Positions 1-6,105 of a DNA stretch of 13,253 nucleotides are shown here, one piece after another. The DNA comes from CAZJJY01 sp964546445 (GTDB lineage Bacteria > Patescibacteriota > Microgenomatia > PFEM01 > JAPLYW01). Under the pieces are notes generated by a model. That model saw nothing but the letters and a program-made list of their open reading frames with translations. It made no database searches and was not told the DNA's origin. The stretch covers positions 1 to 13,253 of the forward strand of contig CAZJJY010000015.1 of NCBI GenBank assembly GCA_964546445.1, written 5' to 3'. The position numbers were made by a program, and so were the translations under genes. Each line of letters opens with the position of its first letter. Position 1 is the stretch's first letter.

Positions 1-1
1 T

Positions 2-1270
2 AAAAGCCTAAAGGAAATTTTTTTCCTTACTGCTAAAGATGTAAATCCACCTTTTTATTATTTTTTACTTCACTTTTGGATTAAATTATTTGGTGATGCA
101 GAGTTTATTACTCGTAGTTTTTCTTTACTGTTTCTTTTTTTATTGGCTTTATCATCATTTTTCCTATTGAGACAACTAATAAAAGATTGGCGGATTTCTT
201 TGCTGGGTTCATTGGCTATTTTGTTAAATCCATTTTTATTCGAATATGGGTTTGAAGCAAGAAGTTATGTTCTTTTTGGATTTTTAACAGTTACGGCAAT
301 ACTTTTTTATCTTAAAAGAAAATATTTACTTTCTTCGTTATTCCTTGGTTTGATGGTTTTTACTCATAATTTTGGTGTTTTCTTTTTAATTGCTTTATTA
401 GCTTTTTGGTTTTTCGAAAACAGAGAGAATCTAAAGAAAAGGATTCTCCATTTTTCTTCTTTATTTATCTTTCCTATTTTAGTTTTTTTAGGTTGGCTTC
501 AGATGTTTTGGAATCAATGGACAAAGGTGGCAGAAGGTTTTTGGATTGGTCCGGTAACTTCGGCTGTTTTTGTTGATACATTTAGATTTTTTTTTAGAGG
601 GACTAAAGATTATCCAAGTGTAGCGATGTTTTATAATATTACTCTTCTCTTAGTTTTTTTAGCATGCGCCTACTGGATAGTAAAGTTAGCTAATAAAGAG
701 GATGAAAACGATTCTTTTAACAAAGATGCTTCTTTAATTTTAGTCTTTTTGTTTTCTATTCCTTTTTTAATTGCTTATTTTATTTCTGCTTTTTGGATAC
801 CCATTCTTCACGAGAGATATTTAATTCCAATTTTACCGTTCTTTATTATTTGGGTGACCTTTTCTTTATACCAGCTATTTAGCTTTAAGAAAATTTTTTC
901 TAATATTGTTTTGGTATTAGTTGTAGGCTATCTATTTTTTGCTGTTCAAAGTGCCGAAGAAATAGTTAGAAAAACAAGTAAACCAGCTATTAATTATGCC
1001 GCAGGACAAATAACGGCAATAGCAGGGAAGAATGATGTAGTAATCCCTGAAAGTAACCTTAATTTCTTAGAAACGAAATATTATATCCAGAAAAAAAGAA
1101 GTGATGTTCCTATTTATGCCTATTCCGCTGATGGTAAAATCCCTTTTTATATAGGTGACGTTTTATTTGAAGAAAATGAAATCATAAAGGAATATCCAAA
1201 AGATAAGCAAATTTGGATAGTAACACCTGATGGTGGTTATTATCTAAAAGAAGTAGTAAAAACAGACTAA
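2..1270 (+). CDS. GT-C membrane glycosyltransferase (family 39/ArnT-PMT-like), 5'-partial
   Basis: This frame is open from base 2, so the gene starts upstream of the window; 422 residues are visible. It looks like an integral-membrane GT-C enzyme that moves a sugar from a polyprenyl-phosphate donor to a lipid, polysaccharide or protein acceptor on the outer face of the membrane. Residues 13-20 read DVNPPFYY, followed by LLHFWIKLFG and an Arg-Ser pair, the usual first-loop signature of family 39-like proteins (acidic residue, then PP-x-YY). About nine hydrophobic segments follow. A HERYLIPILPFF segment ends the membrane region, and a polar C-terminal domain of about 120 residues follows. A TTG at 143 is an in-frame start candidate, but it would delete the signature loop, so I reject it. 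Codon use is strongly AT-rich. The acceptor cannot be predicted. Confidence 0.8.
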   Translation, partial: KSLKEIFFLTAKDVNPPFYYFLLHFWIKLFGDAEFITRSFSLLFLFLLALSSFFLLRQLIKDWRISLLGSLAILLNPFLFEYGFEARSYVLFGFLTVTAILFYLKRKYLLSSLFLGLMVFTHNFGVFFLIALLAFWFFENRENLKKRILHFSSLFIFPILVFLGWLQMFWNQWTKVAEGFWIGPVTSAVFVDTFRFFFRGTKDYPSVAMFYNITLLLVFLACAYWIVKLANKEDENDSFNKDASLILVFLFSIPFLIAYFISAFWIPILHERYLIPILPFFIIWVTFSLYQLFSFKKIFSNIVLVLVVGYLFFAVQSAEEIVRKTSKPAINYAAGQITAIAGKNDVVIPESNLNFLETKYYIQKKRSDVPIYAYSADGKIPFYIGDVLFEENEIIKEYPKDKQIWIVTPDGGYYLKEVVKTD

Positions 1271-1307
1271 TGCAGTTTCTATCTCTAAAAGCAAAAAAAA
1301 TAAAAAA

Positions 1308-1330
1308 TTCGAGCCCTATTAAGGGAGCCA
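1308..1330 (+). other. tRNA 3'-end-like fragment (tRNA-Asn-like), possible attachment-site scar
   Basis: The 23 bases parse as the 3' end of a tRNA gene: T-loop TTCGAGC (1308-1314, fits TTCRANY), a T-stem 3' strand starting with the invariant C61 (CCTAT), an acceptor 3' strand TAAGGGA, discriminator G, then CCA. The GGGAGCCA ending with discriminator G is typical of bacterial tRNA-Asn. The bases before it are A-rich and cannot form the T-stem, so there is no complete tRNA here. Such fragments are classic right-hand junctions of elements integrated at tRNA genes. An alternative is chance, since CCCT-ATTA-AGGG within it is also a small inverted repeat. No second copy is visible in the window. 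Confidence 0.4.
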
Positions 1331-1410
1331 GTTGGAACTTAATATACCCAAGTAAGTTTTGCCTAAGACTTTGGTTTTGAAATTTTGGGCACCTTTTACA
1401 AGATAAAAAT

Positions 1411-2310
1411 ATGCATATCGACGAAGAACAATTGGCTCGCTGGGCTAAACCACCGGGTCAAACTGAGCAAGACAAATGTGACAATGCCGTAACTGCGGTC
1501 AGGAAAGCGATTGATAATAGTGACATATTATCTGACATCGTGGATGTTTTTCCCCAAGGGTCATATAAAGCCAGGACAAACACCAGGCAAAATAGTGATG
1601 TAGATATTTGTGTTTGTCACAAGACCTCGTTTTTCCCTGACTATCCAGCAGGTAAAACTAGTGACGATTATGGTAACGTTGGCGCTGCTATTTCTTTTGA
1701 TGAATTTAAAAAATTGGTAAAGAAAGCGCTTGTTGATTATTTCGGTCAAGAAGCTGTCACCCCAGGTAATAAAGCATTTGATATCCACGAAAACACATAT
1801 CGAGTCGATGCTGATGTAGTAGCTGCTTTTAAGCATAGGAGGTATGACTCTGATGGCTCAAATAATTGGATTGAACCAGAGGGGATAGCTTTCAAACCAG
1901 GTGATGGTGGTTTAATAAAGAATTGGCCAGAACAGACTTACTCAAATGGAGTAGATAAAAATTCAAGTGAAAGGACTAACAGAAGGTATAAGGCTGTAAT
2001 TAGAATACTAAAGAGATTACGTGATGATATGCAGGATAACAACGGAGAGGCCGCTGAAGATATTGCCTCTTTCTTGATTGAAAGTTTAGTATGGAACGCT
2101 CCAGATAGTTGTTTTAATCATACGTATTACCGGAATGACATAAAAAGTGTTATAACTCACACTTATAATCACACGGCTGATTATGAAAAGTGCAAAGAAT
2201 GGGGTGAAGTAAACGAACTTAAATATCTTTTCCGCACATCTCAACCGTGGACAAGGAAACAGGCTAATGATTTTTTATTAGCCGCATGGAATTACGTAGG
2301 ATTTGATTAA
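1411..2310 (+). CDS. CD-NTase (CBASS cyclic oligonucleotide synthase)
   Basis: This 299-residue protein belongs to the cGAS/DncV-like nucleotidyltransferases, which make cyclic di- or trinucleotides on phage infection and so activate a partner effector. The nucleotidyltransferase signature is complete: Gly50-Ser51 (PQGSYKARTNT) followed by Asp63-Val-Asp65 (NSDVDICV), and a third acidic strand at 131-137 (RVDADVV, Asp133/Asp135). The N-terminus 'EEQLARWAKP..TEQDK' and the C-terminal helical part (RRYKAVIRILKRLRD and onward) fit bacterial CD-NTases of about 300 residues. The ATG at 1411 fits the family start; no good Shine-Dalgarno precedes it. A weak promoter candidate is TTGAAA (1377-1382) with GATAAA (1402-1407). 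The next gene begins within a few bases of the stop. Codons richer in C and G than in the neighbouring genes suggest transfer. Clade and nucleotide product cannot be read from the sequence. Confidence 0.87.
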   Translation: MHIDEEQLARWAKPPGQTEQDKCDNAVTAVRKAIDNSDILSDIVDVFPQGSYKARTNTRQNSDVDICVCHKTSFFPDYPAGKTSDDYGNVGAAISFDEFKKLVKKALVDYFGQEAVTPGNKAFDIHENTYRVDADVVAAFKHRRYDSDGSNNWIEPEGIAFKPGDGGLIKNWPEQTYSNGVDKNSSERTNRRYKAVIRILKRLRDDMQDNNGEAAEDIASFLIESLVWNAPDSCFNHTYYRNDIKSVITHTYNHTADYEKCKEWGEVNELKYLFRTSQPWTRKQANDFLLAAWNYVGFD

Positions 2311-2317
2311 TTTAATT

Positions 2318-2944
2318 ATGAAAAACATAAAACAAGAAATATCTGTATGTCTCCAGCTACTTTTGTCTATAGGTATTTGGATAGCAATCCTTATCATTAC
2401 AAAGACGGAATTGAGAATTAATATTGATGCTTTAAAAAAATTACCTGACGTTATTACGATATATATAGCTTTGTATTTTGTTTTCACTAAATGGTTGTGG
2501 AGGTGGTCGATACTGCAGGGGTGGTTAGTTCCGTTTCCAGATTTACAGGGAACATGGCGTGGTGAATGGCAAACAACATGGGTTGACCCAAAGACCAAAA
2601 AAGTTCCCACTCCAACTCCACTTGTTTTGGTAATTAAACAATCTTTTTATACCCTCAGTTGTGTGATGTATACCGAGGAATCCACAAGTATCAGCAATGC
2701 GGCACTAATTGCCGGTGATGAAGAAAGCGGAATAAAGAAACTGTCGTATAACTACACAAATAAACCAGACGCGACTATTCGAGATAGGAGTATTGTTCAT
2801 GATGGTGCTGCCATACTTAGTATAATTGTTAAACCAAAACGGGAATTAGAAGGCGAATACTGGACTAGTAGAAAAAGCTCAGGGACCATTAAAGTTAAAT
2901 TCGAAAGTAAGGAATTAGTGGAAAAATTCACTAAAAGTAAATAG
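2318..2944 (+). CDS. cap15: Cap15-type CBASS effector (two membrane helices plus beta-barrel)
   Basis: This protein of about 208 residues has two N-terminal membrane helices (roughly 10-28 and 43-60) and a beta-rich C-terminal domain from about residue 73. The domain opens with PDLQGTWRGEW and closes with LEGEYWTSRKSSGTIKV (177-193), the patterns of the S-2TMbeta/Cap15 family. Cap15 proteins sit in the inner membrane, bind the CD-NTase product in the barrel and disrupt the membrane, killing the infected cell. The gene starts 7 bases after the CD-NTase stop, so the two form an operon; no ancillary Cap2/Cap3 genes follow, which makes this a type I system. I chose ATG 2318. A TTG at 2303 would add five residues and overlap the upstream stop; neither start has a well-spaced ribosome binding site. 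Confidence 0.82.
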   Translation: MKNIKQEISVCLQLLLSIGIWIAILIITKTELRINIDALKKLPDVITIYIALYFVFTKWLWRWSILQGWLVPFPDLQGTWRGEWQTTWVDPKTKKVPTPTPLVLVIKQSFYTLSCVMYTEESTSISNAALIAGDEESGIKKLSYNYTNKPDATIRDRSIVHDGAAILSIIVKPKRELEGEYWTSRKSSGTIKVKFESKELVEKFTKSK

Positions 2945-3079
2945 TGAAAGCGACGGGTAAAAGGTTCTGCAACGATAAATAAAATTCTAAAAGCAAAAGC
3001 AAAAATGAATGAAGCCAAAAGAGTAATAAAATAAATTTACAATCAAGGACGTTCTTACTTCGAATAATGATTATTCTAA

Positions 3080-3217
3080 TTAATTAGTACTTAATTCGAG
3101 TTTATCCATCTCTTTCCTTAATTGGTCAGTAAACTTAAAATCTTCAAAAACCTTGATAATATGGGAAAAGTGCTTGGTTATATTAAGGTTTCGCTCTTCG
3201 ACCCAAAAAAAGTATAT
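3080..3217 (-). pseudogene. remnant of an unidentified protein C-terminus
   Basis: Between a TAG at 3218-3220 and the TAA at 3080-3082 the minus strand encodes 45 residues with ordinary soluble-protein composition (FFWVEERNLNITKHF, then KVFEDFKFTDQLRKEMDKLE). There is no start codon at its upstream end, so it reads as the surviving C-terminus of a decayed gene. The family is not recognised. It could also be a chance open stretch. Confidence 0.3.
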
Positions 3218-3325
3218 CTAACAAATAAACAGTTATTATTAACTAACTTCTATAAAACCTATAATTAGCTTCAAATTAAGCTGGGGGAATGACAAAAGGA
3301 TTTAGATTCAATTAGGTATAGTTTG

Positions 3326-3366
3326 AACCTGTTTATTCGGGTTTTATTGGGGGACAGGTATTTTTT
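3326..3366 (+). terminator. terminator-like hairpin with two alternative pairings
   Basis: AACCTG (3326-3331) pairs with CGGGTT (3338-3343) across a 6-base loop, followed by TTATT. The overlapping ACCTGT (3327-3332) can instead pair with ACAGGT (3354-3359), which is followed by A and six Ts. Either form could end transcripts coming from the CBASS operon. Confidence 0.4.
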
Positions 3367-3400
3367 AAATTTAAGCCAAAAATGGAGAATAAATAAGGAT

Positions 3401-3451
3401 AATAAAGGACAAAGGAAGATACTAAAGACTTAAAAAATCCTTTATTTTTTT
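3401..3451 (+). terminator. hairpin with T-tract
   Basis: AATAAAGGA (3401-3409) is the exact reverse complement of TCCTTTATT (3438-3446). The loop is 28 bases and a run of Ts follows on the plus strand. The stem is AT-rich and the loop long, so this is only a candidate. Confidence 0.35.
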
Positions 3452-3464
3452 GTTTATTAATATC

Positions 3465-3546
3465 CATGTTAAGCACTCTTCTCAGAAGAACAGATTCAGA
3501 ACATGTCGTAAAAGCTACATTGTGCGACCTTATCGAAGTAGCTTTT
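3465..3546. ncRNA. candidate structured RNA: two consecutive hairpins
   Basis: CATGTT (3465-3470) pairs with AACATG (3500-3505) around an inner TTCT-C-AGAA dyad. Four bases later AAAAGCTAC (3510-3518) pairs perfectly with GTAGCTTTT (3538-3546) around a 19-base loop. The second stem ends in a T-run on either strand, so it may be a bidirectional terminator. No known RNA family is recognised and no promoter is evident. Confidence 0.25.
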
Positions 3547-3684
3547 CTTTGTCCTCTTTTGCGACTCTTCCACTACTTTTAAGGGGATAAGATAAAAACG
3601 ACTATTTATCTTTTAATGATCATCGTCTTCTCTTTTATTATCTTTCATCTCTCTTTTTTTTCTCTTTAAAAGTCTCCTCTAGAG

Positions 3685-3693
3685 TTATCCACA
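3685..3693 (+). promoter_or_regulatory. perfect DnaA-box 9-mer
   Basis: TTATCCACA matches the bacterial DnaA-box consensus exactly. It is the only perfect copy I see in the window, and one copy alone does not define an origin. Confidence 0.3.
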
Positions 3694-3751
3694 GCTTCTC
3701 CGATAACTATATCAAAAGGTATCAACTTAGCAATTAATTATTTTCCTGCTA

Positions 3752-3785
3752 TTTCGTGAAAACTACCCTATAACTTTCGTGAAAA
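3752..3785. repeat. two direct copies of TTTCGTGAAAA
   Basis: The 11-mer occurs at 3752-3762 and 3775-3785, a 23-bp period (about two helical turns). Each copy is close to palindromic (TTTC-GT-GAAA), so it could be a paired protein-binding site or iteron-like repeat. No protein can be named. Confidence 0.35.
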
Positions 3786-3814
3786 GGATATAGCTATTAT
3801 AGGACATTTTACTT

Positions 3815-3849
3815 AAAAAGGGGCTTTTAGTGTCCCTACTCCCCTTTTT
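3815..3849 (-). terminator. rho-independent terminator of the yebC operon
   Basis: On the minus strand AAAAAGGGG and CCCCTTTTT form a 9-bp perfect stem with a 17-base loop, ending in five Ts. It lies 51 bases past the stop of the membrane-protein gene, as expected for the end of the yebC transcript. Confidence 0.6.
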
Positions 3850-3900
3850 GTTTATCTCTTAATTTTTTTTGAAAATTTATTTTTTAAAGAAGAATATCAA

Positions 3901-4680
3901 TTAACCACCCCAACGTGTCGTTAACAAAATAACGATTAAAACAGCTACGCCTACAGCTATATACTCATTTATCGTCTTCTTGAATAAACGCTCATTTAGG
4001 TACTGCTGTGTCAAACCTAAAGTAATATAGAGAGTTGTTGTTAATGATAATGATCCCACAGCCACACTAACTGGCCAAAATGAAAAGACTAAAGCCATTT
4101 CTCCCATTACTAAGGATAACGCAACCGTTTTAAGCCATAAATTCTTTTCTATCCTAGGTTCAAGATTAATACACCAAAGACCTTGTAGAATTAAAGGAAA
4201 ACTAAACAATAAGACAGCTATAAAATTAACCCAAACCGGTTGCCTAAAGGAAAAGATAACATTATAGATAAAGAAAGAAGTCGCTAAGGTCAGTAGAAAG
4301 CTTACCGCATGAGCAGAACGCACTAACTGGATGGTTCTCATAGCCGCAACGGAAAAGATATTTTCTGTTAGAAGTAAACCATAAATCCCCCCTCCATAGA
4401 GAATAATTATTGGTACTCTAGCCCACCAAGATGTTGGCGTTAAAAAGTAAAATAATCCAACACTAATAGTAAAAAGAACGGGCAATGTCAAAACGGTGAG
4501 CCATTCAACTCCATTTAAACCCTCTTTTAAAGACCAGGCAGAAAGGAAATAGGTTAAAACAGCTAAAATAACAAGGGCTGGATAACGCCATGTTATCCCG
4601 GTTAGGTGAATAGCTAAAAGCCCTAAGGTAAGAACAATAGCGGTAATAATAAATTTCTTCCTTTTATTTAATTTAAACAC
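3901..4680 (-). CDS. polytopic membrane protein of unknown function, downstream of yebC
   Basis: This 259-residue protein has about nine hydrophobic helices (around 10-28, 33-50, 58-80, 88-105, 122-142, 150-170, 185-203, 205-225 and 241-257) and short polar loops, so it is an integral membrane protein. I see no catalytic or transport motif and do not recognise the family. The start is GTG at 4680, inside the end of yebC (8-base overlap), which indicates translational coupling and one transcript from the yebC promoter. The next in-frame Met would delete the first four helices. A terminator follows at 3815-3849. Confidence 0.7.
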   Translation of the reverse strand: MFKLNKRKKFIITAIVLTLGLLAIHLTGITWRYPALVILAVLTYFLSAWSLKEGLNGVEWLTVLTLPVLFTISVGLFYFLTPTSWWARVPIIILYGGGIYGLLLTENIFSVAAMRTIQLVRSAHAVSFLLTLATSFFIYNVIFSFRQPVWVNFIAVLLFSFPLILQGLWCINLEPRIEKNLWLKTVALSLVMGEMALVFSFWPVSVAVGSLSLTTTLYITLGLTQQYLNERLFKKTINEYIAVGVAVLIVILLTTRWGG

Positions 4681-5428
4681 TGATTTTTTTTAAGATTTCC
4701 TCTGGGATATCGAAATTTGAATAAACTTTCTGAACATCATCATGATCCTCTAAGTTACCCATAAATTTTAAGATTTGTTGGGCTTTGTTTTCTTCTTCTA
4801 TTTTAACTTCATTTAATGGTTTCATTATTAATTCTTCATTTAAAACTATAAAGCCTTCTTTTTCTATTTTATCCCTTATTTCTCTTAAGCTTTCTGGTAC
4901 AACATATACCTCAATAACATCTGTTGCCTCCTCTACATCATCTACCCCCACATCCATTAAATTTAAAATTTGTTTTTCAGGATCATCTGTCTTTTTAATG
5001 GTGATCAAACCGACTTGTTTGAATTGAAAAGAAACTGCCCCTGGGGAAGTCACACTCCCCCCTCCTCTTTCAAAAATATTTTTAACTTCTGCCGTTGTCC
5101 TATTCTTGTTATCAGTTGCCGTTTCTACTATAACAGCAATTCCTAAAGGACCATATCCTTCAAAAATAGACTCTGTCCAATCAGCTCCCCCTTTTTGCCC
5201 TGAGGCCCTTTTAATTGCCCTTTCTATATTGCTTTTCGGCATATTTAAAGCTCGAGCTTTTTCAATCGCCAAACGTAACTTAAAGTTTTTTTCAGGATCA
5301 TCAGCTCCACCACCAGACTTAACAGCAGTGGTAATTAGATTACCTATTTTAGTAAAAGCTTGACCTCTACGAGAATCATTTATTCCTTTCTGACGTTTAA
5401 TTGTTGACCATTTGGAGTGTCCTGACAT
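4673..5428 (-). CDS. yebC: YebC/PmpR family protein (TACO1-like translation factor)
   Basis: This 251-residue protein starts with the family's diagnostic MSGHSKWSTIKRQKG. FTKIGNLITTAVKSGG, NIERAIKRASGQ, EGYGPLGIAVIVE and NRTTAEVKNIFERGGGS follow in the usual order, and the length is normal for the family. YebC-type proteins are cytoplasmic; they were long annotated as transcriptional regulators, and more recent work links them to translation of difficult sequences such as polyproline. The frame extends upstream to other start codons, but ATG 5428 gives the universal N-terminus and lies 7 bases past a good -10 box. The mRNA is therefore probably leaderless. The gene is co-transcribed with the membrane protein gene downstream and divergent from the TPR gene. 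Confidence 0.96.
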   Translation of the reverse strand: MSGHSKWSTIKRQKGINDSRRGQAFTKIGNLITTAVKSGGGADDPEKNFKLRLAIEKARALNMPKSNIERAIKRASGQKGGADWTESIFEGYGPLGIAVIVETATDNKNRTTAEVKNIFERGGGSVTSPGAVSFQFKQVGLITIKKTDDPEKQILNLMDVGVDDVEEATDVIEVYVVPESLREIRDKIEKEGFIVLNEELIMKPLNEVKIEEENKAQQILKFMGNLEDHDDVQKVYSNFDIPEEILKKISV

Positions 5429-5435
5429 CTTTAAC

Positions 5436-5464
5436 ATTTTACCTGTTAATCTTCTTATTGACAA
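5436..5464 (-). promoter_or_regulatory. yebC promoter
   Basis: On the minus strand TTGTCA (5464-5459), a 17-base spacer and TAAAAT (5441-5436) form a near-consensus sigma-70 promoter. Seven bases separate the -10 box from the yebC ATG, so transcription should begin at or next to the start codon. The -35 box shares bases with the oppositely directed promoter. Confidence 0.65.
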
Positions 5465-5486
5465 GGAAAGATAAAAACTATATCTT
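5458..5486 (+). promoter_or_regulatory. promoter of the TPR gene
   Basis: A perfect -35 box TTGACA (5458-5463), a 17-base spacer and TATCTT (5481-5486) precede the ATG at 5494 by seven bases, predicting a leaderless or nearly leaderless transcript. The -35 box overlaps that of yebC on the other strand. Confidence 0.6.
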
Positions 5487-5493
5487 TATCAGA

Positions 5494-6105
5494 ATGAACA
5501 AAAATTTGGAAAATCAAGCTGTAAAAGCAGCACTAGCACAAAACTGGGAAAAAGCAGTCGAAATTAACAAAAAGATTATCAAAGAAAATTCACAAAATAT
5601 CTCTGCCTTAAACAGATTAGCCCACTGTCATTGGGAGCTGGGAGATATTGAACAAGCTCTTAAAACCTACAAAAAAGTTCTCAAAATAGACAATTTTAAC
5701 CCTATTGCTAATAGAAATTTTACTAGGCTTTCTAAGGGTGGAAAAATCAAAAAAAGTTTAAATAAGAAAAGAAGTCCTTTTTTTTCCAAAATCTTTTTAG
5801 AAGAACCTGGAAAAACAAAAGTTGTTTCTTTAATGCGTTTGGCTGAGCCTGATGTTCTTGGAAAATTAAATAATGGAGATAGAGTTATCATGGTAGCTAA
5901 AAAAAGACTCGTGAGCATCCAAAATGAGGAAAATAATTACCTAGGAACTATACCTGAAGATCTTTCTCTAAAATTGATTAATTTTATGAACGGCGGCAAT
6001 CAATATGATGTCTTTATTAAAAACATCGACCATCAAACACTCCAAATCTTTATAAGAGAAACCTCTAAAGGGAAGAAGTATAATAACGTCGCTTCTTTTA
6101 ACTAG
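5494..6105 (+). CDS. TPR protein with C-terminal beta-rich domain
   Basis: This 203-residue cytoplasmic protein has no signal or membrane segment. Residues 4-33 (ENQAVKAALAQNWEKAVEIN) and 36-69 (ISALNRLAHCHWELGDIEQA, then LKTYKKVLKID) are two tetratricopeptide repeats, usually protein-binding. A basic linker (81-100) leads to a domain at about 112-190 with GDRVIMVAKKRLVSIQ, LGTIPEDLSLKLINFMNGGN and FIKNID..TLQIFIRE. That pattern of a G-x-I-P-x-x-L-S motif, helix and strand loosely recalls HIRAN-like folds, but I do not claim the family. The ATG at 5494 follows its promoter directly and begins the first repeat; the upstream in-frame extension is hydrophobic and runs antisense into yebC. The stop codon is shared palindromically with the convergent LCP gene. 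Confidence 0.85.
   Translation: MNKNLENQAVKAALAQNWEKAVEINKKIIKENSQNISALNRLAHCHWELGDIEQALKTYKKVLKIDNFNPIANRNFTRLSKGGKIKKSLNKKRSPFFSKIFLEEPGKTKVVSLMRLAEPDVLGKLNNGDRVIMVAKKRLVSIQNEENNYLGTIPEDLSLKLINFMNGGNQYDVFIKNIDHQTLQIFIRETSKGKKYNNVASFN

Larger units (their letters stand above)
2945..3900. other. AT-rich intergenic region without a full gene, between convergent units
   Basis: I find no frame here with convincing length and start. What it does hold: a dyad GAATAAT-G-ATTATTC (3062-3076); a 45-codon gene remnant on the minus strand (3080-3217); plus-strand hairpins followed by T-tracts (3326-3343, 3401-3446, 3510-3546); a paired segment CATGTT/AACATG (3465-3505); a perfect DnaA-box 9-mer (3685-3693); two copies of TTTCGTGAAAA (3752-3762 and 3775-3785); and a minus-strand terminator (3815-3849). 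The region separates the CBASS operon from the conserved chromosomal genes and looks like the eroded flank of an inserted element. Confidence 0.6.

Noticed and set aside
143..1270. TTG at 143 as the start of the glycosyltransferase
   Set aside because: The frame is open back to base 2 and the upstream part carries the conserved D-x-N-P-P-x-YY loop, so the gene is cut by the window edge.
2278..3018. Minus-strand open frames opposite cap15
   Set aside because: They are Cys/His/Phe-rich antisense shadows of a clearly recognisable plus-strand gene.
2945..3900. CRISPR array or retron in the gene-free region
   Set aside because: No regularly spaced repeats and no reverse transcriptase or cas gene nearby; the only direct repeat is a single pair of 11-mers.
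4785..5363. Plus-strand open frames opposite yebC
   Set aside because: The compositions are Ser/Thr/Ile-rich and the minus strand encodes unmistakable YebC over the same bases.
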